The position numbers were made by a program, and so were the translations under genes. Of a DNA stretch of 64,000 nt, positions 25,640 to 35,584 are shown one piece after another. Position 1 is the stretch's first letter; each line of letters opens with the position of its first letter. This DNA is from Bradyrhizobium frederickii. GTDB lineage: Bacteria; Pseudomonadota; Alphaproteobacteria; Rhizobiales; Xanthobacteraceae. The notes below the pieces were generated by a model that saw only the letters and a program-made list of their open reading frames with translations, was not told where the DNA came from and did no database searches. The DNA lies in contig NZ_SPQS01000014.1 of NCBI RefSeq assembly GCF_004570865.1, forward strand, positions 1-64,000, given 5' to 3'.

Positions 25640-26455
25640 TCAGATGTCGGACAGGCCGAGCACGTCGGCCATGGAATAATGCCCCGGCGCCTTGCCATGC
25701 GCCCATAGCGCCGCCCTGAGCGCGCCGTGGGCGAACAGCATGCGGTCCTCGGCCTGATGCGACAGCGTCAGGCGCTCGAACGGGCCGAGGAAGGTCACGC
25801 TGTGGTCGCCGGCGACGGTGCCGCCGCGCAACGAGGCAAAGCCGATATTGCCCGGCCTGCGCGCGCCGGTGATGCCGTCGCGGCCACGCTCGGAATGGTC
25901 GTCGAGGCTGACGCCGCGTCCGGCCGCTGCGGCCTGGCCCAGCATCAGCGCGGTGCCCGAGGGTGCATCGACCTTCATGCGGTGATGGGTCTCGACGATC
26001 TCGATGTCAAAATTCTGGTCGAGCGCCTTGGCGACGCGCTTGACCACGGCGGCAAGCAGGTTGACGCCGAGGCTCATATTGCCCGACTGCACCACGATGG
26101 CGCGGTTGGTGACGCTCTTGATCACGGCGTTGTCGGACATCGAGAGCCCGGTGGTGCCGACGACATGGACGATTCCCCGCTCGGCCGCGATCGCGACATT
26201 GGCGATGGTCGCGGCCGGGACGGTGAAGTCGAGGATCCCGTCGGCCTCCTTCGACATTGCCCAGAGATCGGCCGAGAGCTTGATGTCGTTGGCCGGCAGG
26301 CCGGCGAGCACGCCGGAATCCTTGCCGAGCAGCTCCGAGCCCGGGGCCTCCAGCGCGCCCGCCAGCACCGCGCCTTTGCTTTCGGCAATCGCCCGCACCA
26401 GCGCGCGGCCCATCCGGCCGCCGGCCCCAGCTACAATCAAGCGCATGTCCGACAT
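25640..26455 (-). CDS. dapB: 4-hydroxy-tetrahydrodipicolinate reductase
   Basis: A 271-aa NAD(P)H-dependent reductase of the lysine/meso-diaminopimelate pathway. The nucleotide-binding motif VAGAGGRMGRALVRAI is at the N-terminus; the catalytic and substrate region includes ETHHRMKVDAPSGTALML (histidine pair and lysine) and the DapB C-terminal signature GFASLRGGTVAGDHSVTF. gpmA follows closely downstream, and a palindromic repeat lies upstream. Confidence 0.97.
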   Translation of the reverse strand: MSDMRLIVAGAGGRMGRALVRAIAESKGAVLAGALEAPGSELLGKDSGVLAGLPANDIKLSADLWAMSKEADGILDFTVPAATIANVAIAAERGIVHVVGTTGLSMSDNAVIKSVTNRAIVVQSGNMSLGVNLLAAVVKRVAKALDQNFDIEIVETHHRMKVDAPSGTALMLGQAAAAGRGVSLDDHSERGRDGITGARRPGNIGFASLRGGTVAGDHSVTFLGPFERLTLSHQAEDRMLFAHGALRAALWAHGKAPGHYSMADVLGLSDI

Positions 26456-26533
26456 GGTGTGATCCTCTTCGCCGCCGTTGTAGCGGGGGGAGGCAGTTCC
26501 GGCAACCGAGGGGGTCAGGCAGGTCGCCTGCGG

Positions 26534-26650
26534 CCATCCTTCGAGACGCTCGCCTCCGGCGGGCCCTCAGGATGAGGTCTCGTTTCGCGGCGAGATATCA
26601 GACCCTCATGGTGAGGAGCCCGCGCGAGCGGGCGTCTCGAACCATGCAGG
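26534..26650. repeat. Intergenic repeat (CTCATGGTGAGGAGC family)
   Basis: Shares CCTTCGAGACGC, CCCTCAGGATGAGG, CCTCATGGTGAGGAGC and GCGTCTCGAACCATGCAGG with the copies at 5087-5193 and 34747-34863. It lies upstream of dapB and just after the end of the DUF1330 gene. Confidence 0.75.
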
Positions 26651-26664
26651 CCCGAGAGGGCGCC

Positions 26665-26976
26665 TCAGCCGTCCTGCGGCTGCGGGCCGTCATAGCCCTC
26701 GATGATGATGAGATCGGCGACCGAGTGCGGCTGGCGCACCTTGATGTTGGCCTGGTATTCCGGCGAATTGTAGCAGGCGAGCGCGGTCTCGTAGTCCGGG
26801 AATTCGATCACGACGTTGCGGGTGCGGCTGGCGCCTTCGACGGTGGTGAACTTGCCGGCACGGACGACGAAGCGGCCGCCCCATTTCTTGAAGATCGGAC
26901 CGTTGGCGACGGCGTAGGGCTTGTAGCCCTCATCACTGCTCACGTCGACGCGCCCGATCCAGTAGCCCTTTGCCAT
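26665..26976 (-). CDS. DUF1330 family protein
   Basis: A 103-aa protein with the dimeric alpha/beta-barrel (ferredoxin-like) fold of DUF1330: KGYWIGRVDVSSDEGYKPYA, GRFVVRAGKFTTVEGASRTR, VVIEFPDYETALACYNSPEY and a C-terminal ADLIIIEGYDG. The fold is related to EthD and ABM monooxygenase-like proteins; the function is unknown. GGGAGAG precedes the ATG. It lies between dapB and pyrF on the same strand. Confidence 0.9.
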   Translation of the reverse strand: MAKGYWIGRVDVSSDEGYKPYAVANGPIFKKWGGRFVVRAGKFTTVEGASRTRNVVIEFPDYETALACYNSPEYQANIKVRQPHSVADLIIIEGYDGPQPQDG

Positions 26977-27014
26977 TGATTTCTCTCCCTTTGTTGTTGG
27001 GGTAATTTCTATTT

Positions 27015-27063
27015 GAGCATGATCTGATCGGAAAACCGCTTCACACTTTTCCGGATCATGCTC
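27015..27063. repeat. GAGCATGATC-type palindrome at the pyrF 3' end
   Basis: GAGCATGATCTGATCGGAAA and TTTTCCGGATCATGCTC form a 49-bp inverted repeat, of the same family as 21609-21652. Its right end supplies the final GGAGCATGA of pyrF, including the stop codon. Confidence 0.8.
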
Positions 27064-27769
27064 CAAGCGCCTGCGCAATCTCGGCCTGAATGGCGTCTGC
27101 GACGGCCTTCGGATCGGCGGCTTCCACGATCGGACGTCCGACGACGAGGTAATCGGCGCCGGCGGCGATCGCGCGGCCCGGCGTCATGATGCGCTTCTGG
27201 TCGCCGGTTGCCGAACCTGCCGGCCGGATGCCCGGCGTGACGAGGTGCATCTGGTGGCCGACGATCTTGCGCAGAGCACCAGCTTCCTCCGGCGAGGACA
27301 CCAGACCGTCGACGCCAAGCACCTGCGCCTGCTGCGCGCGCGCCTCGACCAGCTCGGAGACGCCGAGCCGATAGCCCGCCGCGTGCAGGTCGTCCTCGTT
27401 GTAGGAGGTCAGCACCGTGACGGCGAGAATCTTCAGGCTCGAATTGCCGCGGCCTTCGACCGCACCCTTCATGGTCTGCGGATAGGCGTGCACGGTGAGG
27501 AAGGTGGCGCCGAGTCTGCTGATGCTCTCGACGCCCTGCATCACGGTGTTGCCGATGTCGTGCAGCTTGAGATCGAGAAAGACCTTCTTGCCTTTGTCGG
27601 CGAGCTTGCCGACCAGCGGCAACCCGCCGGCATAAGCGAGCCGATAGCCGATCTTGTAGAAGGTGACGCTGTCGCCGAGACGGTTGATGATGGCCTCCGC
27701 GGCATCGACGCTGGGCAGATCGAGCGCGACGATCAGGCGGTCCTTCGGGGCGATCTCGGCTGGCGTCAT
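27056..27769 (-). CDS. pyrF: Orotidine 5'-phosphate decarboxylase
   Basis: A 237-aa TIM-barrel enzyme making UMP. Visible signatures: RLIVALDLPSVDAAEAIINR at the first strand, the catalytic charged network KVFLDLKLHDIGNTV (K-D-K-D type), and TPGIRP near the phosphate site with the terminal VVGRPI. The stop TGA is provided by a dispersed palindrome. The FMN reductase gene lies 6 bases upstream, so the two form an operon. Confidence 0.97.
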   Translation of the reverse strand: MTPAEIAPKDRLIVALDLPSVDAAEAIINRLGDSVTFYKIGYRLAYAGGLPLVGKLADKGKKVFLDLKLHDIGNTVMQGVESISRLGATFLTVHAYPQTMKGAVEGRGNSSLKILAVTVLTSYNEDDLHAAGYRLGVSELVEARAQQAQVLGVDGLVSSPEEAGALRKIVGHQMHLVTPGIRPAGSATGDQKRIMTPGRAIAAGADYLVVGRPIVEAADPKAVADAIQAEIAQALGA

Positions 27770-27775
27770 GTCACC

Positions 27776-28354
27776 TCACATCATGCGTTGGGAAATGTCG
27801 ATCAATTGCGCGACCAGCTCCTTCAACGCGGCGATATCGCCCTCGTTCTTGAGCCTGTCCATATCGTCATAGGCCTGATCGGCAAAGGCGAGCGTGAGCT
27901 GGCTGGCAATCACATTGGCGTGGCAGGAGGTCAGGATCAGCCTGAGCGCCTGCAGCGCGCGCGCCGCACCGAGCCGGCTCTGCGAGGCGCCGGCGAGCGC
28001 GAAGGCACGGTTGCGGAACACCTCGCCGCGCGCCTCGTGCAGCTCGTGCACGCGGCTGACCCAATCGATCGCGTTCTTGAGCAGCGGCGGCACCGAGGCG
28101 TTGTATTCGGGCGTGACGAACAGCACGCCATGATGCGCGCCGACCATGCGCTTGAGATTGATGGCGTGCTTGGGCACTCCGGATTTGGCCTGGAGATCGC
28201 CGTCGTAGATCGGCAGCGGAAAGTCGGCGAGCGAGATGCGGGTGACGTCGACGCCGGCCCGGGCGAATTCATAGGCTATGACCGCCGCCAGCTTCGCGTT
28301 GTGCGAGCCGGTACGCAGCGAGCCGGGAATGATCAGGATCTTGGGTGCGGCCAT
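27776..28354 (-). CDS. NADPH-dependent FMN reductase family protein
   Basis: A 192-aa flavodoxin-like protein (PF03358): the phosphate loop PGSLRTGSHNAKLA binds FMN, and FVTPEYNASVPPLLKNAIDW is the second flavin-contacting motif, followed by ASQSRLGAARALQALRLIL. Members reduce FMN, azo dyes, quinones or chromate. The ATG at 28354 (MAAPKILIIPG) is taken because the fold begins there. It is next to pyrF and likely co-transcribed; the functional connection is unclear. Confidence 0.88.
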   Translation of the reverse strand: MAAPKILIIPGSLRTGSHNAKLAAVIAYEFARAGVDVTRISLADFPLPIYDGDLQAKSGVPKHAINLKRMVGAHHGVLFVTPEYNASVPPLLKNAIDWVSRVHELHEARGEVFRNRAFALAGASQSRLGAARALQALRLILTSCHANVIASQLTLAFADQAYDDMDRLKNEGDIAALKELVAQLIDISQRMM

Positions 28355-28411
28355 CCGCTTCCATACGTTCGGCGAAACCAGTCCGCCGCGCACAGAAGGA
28401 AGCCGGCGGAA

Positions 28412-29011
28412 TTAGTCCTTGCGATACACCCAGACGCGGGCCGGCGGAAGGTTCATCCAGATCCGTTCCGAAGCCTCTGTGGACACGCCTGGCAGCGATT
28501 TCGGGATCGGCGGCACCACCGCATAGGTGAACTGGATGAACGGCGCGCCGGGCGCCAGCGCCGTGAAGGCATCGCGGATCAGCCGCAGCCGCGTCAGCAT
28601 CGGTTTTGTCACGAGCGGCAGGCCGGAGACGACGGCGGAGGCCGGCGCGCTCAGCACGTTCCAGAGCGTGTCACGCAGGCGATAGGCATCGCCTTGCACC
28701 ACCTTGGCCTGCGGATAGCGGTCGCGCAGCAGCGCGCAGAAGCCGGGATTATATTCGACGAGAACGAGGCGCTTCTGGTCGACGCCGCGCTCGATCAGGG
28801 CGGAGGTGATGGCACCGGTGCCGGGCCCGAGCTCGACCACGGGCGCGTCCGAATCGACATCGACGTAATGGGCCATGGTCCGGGCCAGCAGCTTGCCCGA
28901 CGGCATCACTGCGCCCATGTGCAGCGGCTTTTCGATCCATGATCTGAGAAAGCGCACCTCGTCGTCGAGACGAGGCTTCTTCAACGCACGCGCGGACGAT
29001 GGCAATGGCAT
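28412..29011 (-). CDS. pmtA: Phospholipid N-methyltransferase PmtA-like
   Basis: A 199-aa SAM-dependent methyltransferase with the N-terminal FLRSWIEKPLHMGAVMPSGK segment and the SAM motif VVELGPGTGAITSALIERG, then VEYNPGFCALLRDRYP and a C-terminal QFTYAVVPPIP. The pattern matches rhizobial-type PmtA, which methylates phosphatidylethanolamine towards phosphatidylcholine, a lipid important for plant interaction in Bradyrhizobium. An rRNA-adenine-dimethylase-like assignment is the alternative. It follows dnaJ on the same strand. Confidence 0.8.
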   Translation of the reverse strand: MPLPSSARALKKPRLDDEVRFLRSWIEKPLHMGAVMPSGKLLARTMAHYVDVDSDAPVVELGPGTGAITSALIERGVDQKRLVLVEYNPGFCALLRDRYPQAKVVQGDAYRLRDTLWNVLSAPASAVVSGLPLVTKPMLTRLRLIRDAFTALAPGAPFIQFTYAVVPPIPKSLPGVSTEASERIWMNLPPARVWVYRKD

Positions 29012-29099
29012 GTCTGGACCGGACGGGACCGCAGGACCGCGGCGTGTCAGAAAATGGTCATAAAGACGTATAGGCCGAAGACGATACGGTCAAGCCGGG

Positions 29100-30227
29100 T
29101 CAACTCGCCCGATTGCCGAAGAAATCCTTGACCTTGGCGAAGAAGCCCTCTGATTCCGGCTGGGTGTTGCCGGAGGACAGCTTTTCGAACTCGGCCAGCA
29201 ATTCCTGCTGCTTCTTGGTGAGGTTCTGCGGCGTCTCGACCACGACCTGAACGTACATGTCGCCCATCTGGCGCGACCGCAGCACCGGCATGCCTTTTGA
29301 TGCGATGCGGAATCGGCGGTTGGACTGGGTCCCGGCCGGCACCTTCACCTTGGCCTTGCCCTTGTCGATGGTCGGCACCTCGAATTCGCCGCCGAGGGCG
29401 GCCGTCACCATCGAGATCGGCGCACGGCAATGCAGGTCGGCACCGTCGCGCTGGAAGAATTGGTGCTGGGCCAGCGACAGGAAGATGTAGAGGTCGCCGG
29501 GCGGGCCGCCGCGGACCCCGGCCTCGCCTTCGCCGGCAAGCCTGATCCTGGTGCCGTCCTCGACGCCCGGGGGGATGTTGACCGACAAGGTGCGTTCGCG
29601 GGTGACGCGACCCTGGCCCGAGCAGGACGGGCAGGCATCTTCGATCATCTGGCCGCGGCCCTGGCAGCCCGGACAGGTCCGCTCCAACGTGAAGAAGCCC
29701 TGCGACTGCCGCACGCGGCCGGCGCCGCCACAGGTCGAACAGGTCTTCGGCTTGGTTCCGGCCTTGGCGCCGATGCCCGAGCAGGCCTCGCAGGTGACCG
29801 AAACGGGAATCTCGATCTGCGCGGTCTTGCCGCCAAAGGCTTCCTCGAGCGTGATTTCCATGTTGTAGCGCAGGTCGGCGCCGCGCTCGCGGCCGCCGCG
29901 GCCGCGCTGCCCGGCCATGCCGAACAGGTCTTCGAAAATGTCGGAGAAAGAGGAGGCGAAGCCCGCGCCGAACCCGGCGCCGCCGCCGCCCTGCTCGAAA
30001 GCGGCATGGCCGTAGCGGTCATAGGCGGCGCGCTTGTCCTTGTCTTTCAGGACCTCGTAGGCCTCGTTGATTTCCTTGAACTTGATCTCGCTGGTGTCGT
30101 CCCCGGGATTGCGGTCGGGGTGAAACTTCATCGCCAGCTTGCGGAACGACGATTTCAGCTTGGATTCGTCAGCGTCACGGTCGACTTCGAGAGTCTCGTA
30201 ATAGCAGCGCTTGGTGGACGTGGACAT
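29100..30227 (-). CDS. dnaJ: Chaperone DnaJ
   Basis: A 375-aa Hsp40 that stimulates DnaK ATPase. The J domain has the HPD triad (H36-P37-D38), followed by a Gly/Phe-rich linker (GGGGAGFGAGFASSFSD), four zinc-binding CxxCxG repeats (CEACSGIG, CSTCGGAG, CPGCQGRG, CPSCSGQG) and the substrate-binding C-terminal domains (ERTLSVNIPPGVEDGTRIRL). It is downstream of dnaK, separated by 247 bases, presumably transcribed from the dnaK heat-shock promoter and perhaps an internal one. Confidence 0.98.
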   Translation of the reverse strand: MSTSTKRCYYETLEVDRDADESKLKSSFRKLAMKFHPDRNPGDDTSEIKFKEINEAYEVLKDKDKRAAYDRYGHAAFEQGGGGAGFGAGFASSFSDIFEDLFGMAGQRGRGGRERGADLRYNMEITLEEAFGGKTAQIEIPVSVTCEACSGIGAKAGTKPKTCSTCGGAGRVRQSQGFFTLERTCPGCQGRGQMIEDACPSCSGQGRVTRERTLSVNIPPGVEDGTRIRLAGEGEAGVRGGPPGDLYIFLSLAQHQFFQRDGADLHCRAPISMVTAALGGEFEVPTIDKGKAKVKVPAGTQSNRRFRIASKGMPVLRSRQMGDMYVQVVVETPQNLTKKQQELLAEFEKLSSGNTQPESEGFFAKVKDFFGNRAS

Positions 30228-30474
30228 GATGAGCTCGGTCTATCCAATCGCGAATCAAGTCGGAGCGAAACGATGCCGCCACTGCGCGACGACATCAGCG
30301 CCCTTCCGCCTCGCGGCGGAAGCCGGCACGGCGGCGTTCAGCATAACGGCTGGGAATTGATCGATCGTTGCGGGTATCGGTCCCGCAGAGCCCGACACCG
30401 TGGCCTCCCCCGCGAGGGAGGAGGCCGTTGGTGCGCGTAGGGTCCAAGTCGCCCGCATCATCACCCTCTCGGGC

Positions 30475-32376
<1,902 letters not shown>

Positions 32377-32770
32377 GGTCCTGATATCCTTCTTTTTGCA
32401 GCAGGTTGGCTGGGCCCAGAAGGCACCCAAACCGAAACCCCCTAAGATCAAACATCCGCGATATTGCGATGATTGAGGCTCATATAGGAGGGGGGGAGGG
32501 GCCCGCAAGGACCGAAGCTACGTTTCTGCGGCTAAAACATCGGGTTCTGGAGGATCATATTCGGGCTTCACCGCACTTGCGGGTGAGGAATTATTAACAG
32601 GTTCGGGCTTCGGCAAGTCCCCGCTACCGCAAGCCCGTCCGCCCTGTTGCCGCAAGCCCAAACCCGCTAAAAGGCGGACCGGCCGGGCAGCCGCCACAGC
32701 CGCTTCGCGCGACAAAGCGGCCCGGTGGCCGACCATCGAACGGCCTCAATGTGAACCAATCAGAGTGCCC
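32377..32770. other. 394-bp divergent intergenic region upstream of dnaK
   Basis: Holds the dnaK 5' leader and RpoH promoter (32479-32509). The part from about 32510 to 32770 has no convincing gene; it contains short GC-rich inverted segments such as GCCGCAAGCCC and must include the promoter of the secreted protein gene that starts at 32771. Confidence 0.6.
32479..32509 (-). promoter_or_regulatory. RpoH (sigma-32 type) promoter of dnaK
   Basis: On the minus strand CTTG (32506-32509) is followed after exactly 17 bases by CCTATATGAG (32479-32488), an exact match to the alphaproteobacterial RpoH pattern CTTG-N17-CYTATNTNNG. Transcription would start around 32472, giving a leader of about 95 bases. 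Confidence 0.85.
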
Positions 32771-33712
32771 ATGAAGCTGATCCGCCCCCTCGCCGCGCTC
32801 GCCCTTCTCGCCGCCTCGGCGCTCCCGGCCCTCGCCGCCGACGCCGTGTTTCCGCCCGGCTTGCGCCTCGGCATGGTGCCGCTGGTCGGCCTCAGCACGG
32901 CGAAGACCTTTCCGGGCTTCGAAAGCGAGGACGGCAGCGTCAAGGTGCTGGTCACCGAGCTGCCGCCGGCCGCCTATGGCGAGGTCGTGAGCGCCTTCAA
33001 TTCCAATCCGGCCGGAGCGAACGGCGTCAAGCAGGACAAGGTCGAGACCCCCGCCGGCCTTGCCTATTTCACCACCGAGAGCGGCAAGGCCGGCGACACC
33101 CCGGTGAAGCGCTATTCGATGATCGTGCCGGGCGCCGGCTTCTCCGGCTATGTCGCGGTGCAGGTCCCGGAGAATGCGACCAAGATCTACACCGACGAGG
33201 CGGTGCGGCAGATGTTCGCGACCGCCACCACCCGCAAGCAGGTCTCGGCCGAGGAGCAGATCGCGCTGATGCCGTTCAAGATCACCGATCTCGCCGACTT
33301 CAAGGACGTCCGCACCCTGGCGCCGGGCTCCAGCATCATCCTCGCCGACGGCAATGAGAGCGCCGGCTATGAATCGAAGCCGTTCATGATCCTCGGCCTG
33401 ATCGGCGCCACCCCGCAAGCCGCCGACGACCGCGCCCGCTTCGCCCAGGAGGCCGCGCTGCAGATCCCCGGCGTGCGCGAATCCCGCGTCACCATGTCGG
33501 AGCCGATCCGCATCAACGGCCAGCAAGGCTTCGAGACCCGGATCGACGGCGTCAGCGGCAAGGACAAGACGCCGGTGACCGTGGTGCAGTGGATCCGCTT
33601 TGCGAGCGGCGGCGCTTCGCTGCGCATCATCGCCAGCGCCCCACGCGACCAGTGGCAGGCCGCCTTCACCCGCTTCCGCGCCGTGCGCGACGGGATTCAG
33701 CCGAAGGGGTAG
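32771..33712 (+). CDS. Secreted hypothetical protein
   Basis: A 313-aa protein with a clear Sec signal peptide (MKLIRPLAALALLAASALPA, cleavage after LAA) and a soluble mature region in which two similar segments are visible: SEDGSVKVLVTELPPAAYGE in the first half and a later TPVTVVQWIRFASGGASLRI, each followed by helix-rich stretches. It resembles conserved periplasmic proteins of Bradyrhizobium without known function. The ATG at 32771 is used; a GTG 6 bases upstream is in frame. It is divergent from dnaK. Confidence 0.75.
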   Translation: MKLIRPLAALALLAASALPALAADAVFPPGLRLGMVPLVGLSTAKTFPGFESEDGSVKVLVTELPPAAYGEVVSAFNSNPAGANGVKQDKVETPAGLAYFTTESGKAGDTPVKRYSMIVPGAGFSGYVAVQVPENATKIYTDEAVRQMFATATTRKQVSAEEQIALMPFKITDLADFKDVRTLAPGSSIILADGNESAGYESKPFMILGLIGATPQAADDRARFAQEAALQIPGVRESRVTMSEPIRINGQQGFETRIDGVSGKDKTPVTVVQWIRFASGGASLRIIASAPRDQWQAAFTRFRAVRDGIQPKG

Positions 33713-33733
33713 CTGCGTCTCCGAACGAGATGC

Positions 33734-33885
33734 GCTCCCTCCCCCGCTTGCGGGGGAGGGCTGGGGAGAGGGTGCCTCCGCAAAGGGACAATCACCCGGA
33801 GGATAGAACCCTCACCCGGCGTGCGGGACGATGCTTCGCATCGCCCGGACGCGCCGACCTCTCCCGCAAGCGGGAGAGGTGCACC
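33734..33885. repeat. GCTCCCTCCCCCGC..GCGGGAGAGG repeat
   Basis: Inverted repeat: GCTCCCTCCCCCGCTTGCGG (itself a hairpin) at the left and CTCTCCCGCAAGCGGGAGAG at the right, about 100 bases apart. It is a diverged relative of the repeats at 62403-62521 and around the DUF559 gene, with GCTTGC replacing CTTGT in the loop. Confidence 0.75.
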
Positions 33886-33996
33886 AAGCTCGTGGCGAGC
33901 GCTTAGCCGCTAACCAATGCCGGCCGCATTTTCGGGCTTCTGTTCGTGTACGAACGGAACTAGGCTTCCCCCATTGGATCATCCCAAGGGAGGCGA

Positions 33997-34722
33997 ATGA
34001 TGCTGGATCGGCGGCAAATTTTGGCAATGCTTGGAACGACGGCGCTGGCGAGTCTCGCGCCGAGCGCACTGCTCGCAGCGACATCCATCAAGCCGGATGA
34101 CGCCTCCGCGCTGCTCGTGATCGACGTGCAGAACTGCTTCCTGCCTGGCGGCAGCCTCGCGGTGAAGGAAGGCGAACAGGTGGTGCCGGTCATCAACAAG
34201 ATCTCGAAGGCGTTCGCGAACGTGGTGATGACGCAGGACTGGCACACGCCGGGCCACGTTTCGTTTGCATCAGTCCACTCCGGCAAGAAGCCGTTCGAGA
34301 CCGTCGACCTTCCCTACGGCAAACAAGTGCTGTGGCCCGATCATTGCGTGCAGGGCACCGACGGCGCGGCGCTGTCCAAGGACCTTGCGATCCCGCACGC
34401 GGAGCTCATCATCCGCAAGGGTTTTCACAAGAACGTCGACAGCTATTCGGCCTTCCTCGAAGCCGACGGCAAGACCTCGACGGGCCTTGCCGGATATTTG
34501 AAGGGACGCAAGATCAAGCGCGTCTTCGTCGCAGGGCTTGCGACAGATTTCTGCGTTGCCTGGACGGCGCTCGACGCGCGCAAGGCCGGCTTCGAGGTCT
34601 ATGTGGTGGAAGATGCCTGCCGCGGCATCGACACCCAGGGTTCGCTCGCCAAGGCCTGGGCCGATATGGCCAAGGCCGGCGTGAAGCGGATCCAGTCTGC
34701 GGATATCGCGGCGGGTGCGTAA
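33997..34722 (+). CDS. pncA: Nicotinamidase/pyrazinamidase with an export signal
   Basis: A 241-aa isochorismatase-fold amidase converting nicotinamide to nicotinate for NAD salvage. The catalytic triad is D43 (LLVIDVQNCFLPGG), K141 (IIRKGFHKN) and C186 (ATDFCVAWTALDA); metal ligands include DWH (81-83). Unusually the first 28 residues (LDRRQILAMLGTTALASLAP) look like a twin-arginine-type signal, suggesting a periplasmic enzyme. GGGAGG precedes the ATG. Monocistronic. Confidence 0.88.
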   Translation: MMLDRRQILAMLGTTALASLAPSALLAATSIKPDDASALLVIDVQNCFLPGGSLAVKEGEQVVPVINKISKAFANVVMTQDWHTPGHVSFASVHSGKKPFETVDLPYGKQVLWPDHCVQGTDGAALSKDLAIPHAELIIRKGFHKNVDSYSAFLEADGKTSTGLAGYLKGRKIKRVFVAGLATDFCVAWTALDARKAGFEVYVVEDACRGIDTQGSLAKAWADMAKAGVKRIQSADIAAGA

Positions 34723-34746
34723 GCGACGCACAACACTGCAAAACTT

Positions 34747-34863
34747 TCATCCCGAGGAGCGCGCTACTTCGCGCGCGTCTCGAAGGATGAAGGCCCCCGC
34801 TGCGGCACCCTGGCCTTCATGGTTCGAGACGCCGCGCAAGAGCGCGGCTCCTCACCATGAGGG
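34747..34863. repeat. Intergenic repeat (CATCCCGAGGAGC family)
   Basis: TTCATCCCGAGGAGCGCGC at the left and GCGCGGCTCCTCACCATGAG at the right, with GTCTCGAAGGATGAAGG / CCTTCATGGTTCGAGAC inside. Same family as 5087-5193 and 26534-26650; located between convergent pncA and grpE. Confidence 0.8.
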
Positions 34864-34870
34864 TTGAAAC

Positions 34871-35488
34871 TCAATTGGCCGCGCTGCTCGATTCGTTGTT
34901 GTTCGCCGCAGGCGCTGGCTTCGCGCCGCCCTTGGCGACGCCGACCAAAGCCGGCCGCAGCACGCGGTCGCCGATGGTGTAGCCGGCCTGCATGATCTGG
35001 ACCACGGTGCCCGACGGCACCGACGGATCAGGCACTTCGTACATCGCCTGGTGGAAGTTCGGGTCGAACTTCTGGCCCTGCGGATCGAGCTTCTTCACGC
35101 CATGCTTTTCCAGCGCGCTATGCAGCGCGCGCTCGGTGAGCTCGACGCCCTCGATCAGCGAGATCAGGCCGGGATCGGCGGTGGCACGGGCTTCGGCCGG
35201 AACGGCATCGAGCGCGCGCTGGAGATTGTCGGCGATGTCGAGCACGTCGCGGGCAAAGCCTGTGATGCCGTAGAGGCGGGCGTCAGCGACTTCCTTGGCG
35301 GTGCGCTTGCGCAGATTCTCCATCTCGGCCAGCGTCCGCAGCATGCGATCGCGCGCCTCGGCGGCTTCCTTCTGCAAGGTCTCGACCGAGCCGGGCTCGG
35401 GATCGTCGGGCATGATGTAGGGCTTTGACACCACGGGCTCGCCAGTCGGCGCGGCCGCGTCTTCGGGTTGCCGGTCTCGATCGGTCAT
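34871..35488 (-). CDS. grpE: Nucleotide exchange factor GrpE
   Basis: A 205-aa cochaperone that releases ADP from DnaK. The long N-terminal coiled coil (ETLQKEAAEARDRMLRTLAE, MENLRKRTAKEVADARLYGI) is followed by the beta-domain with GQKFDPNFHQAMYEVPDPSV, VVQIMQAGYTIGDRVLRPAL and VGVAKGG. It follows hrcA on the same strand with a 96-bp gap, the usual hrcA-grpE order of alphaproteobacteria. Confidence 0.97.
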   Translation of the reverse strand: MTDRDRQPEDAAAPTGEPVVSKPYIMPDDPEPGSVETLQKEAAEARDRMLRTLAEMENLRKRTAKEVADARLYGITGFARDVLDIADNLQRALDAVPAEARATADPGLISLIEGVELTERALHSALEKHGVKKLDPQGQKFDPNFHQAMYEVPDPSVPSGTVVQIMQAGYTIGDRVLRPALVGVAKGGAKPAPAANNNESSSAAN

Positions 35489-35584
35489 CGGCTAAATCTC
35501 GAACTCGTTTCCAGGGATTGTTGGCCCGGATATCGTGCTTTGAGCAGCGAAAATCAAGCGCCCGTGATCGGAAGCAGACGCCGG

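Noticed and set aside
30228..30474. Small RNA or gene in the dnaK-dnaJ gap
   Set aside because: A GGCCTCC..GGAGGCC hairpin is present but without a T-tract or conserved frame; nothing else supportable.
33734..33885. Possible CRISPR array from repeated GC-rich hairpins
   Set aside because: There are only two arms in inverted orientation, no regular spacers and no cas genes; it is a palindromic intergenic repeat.
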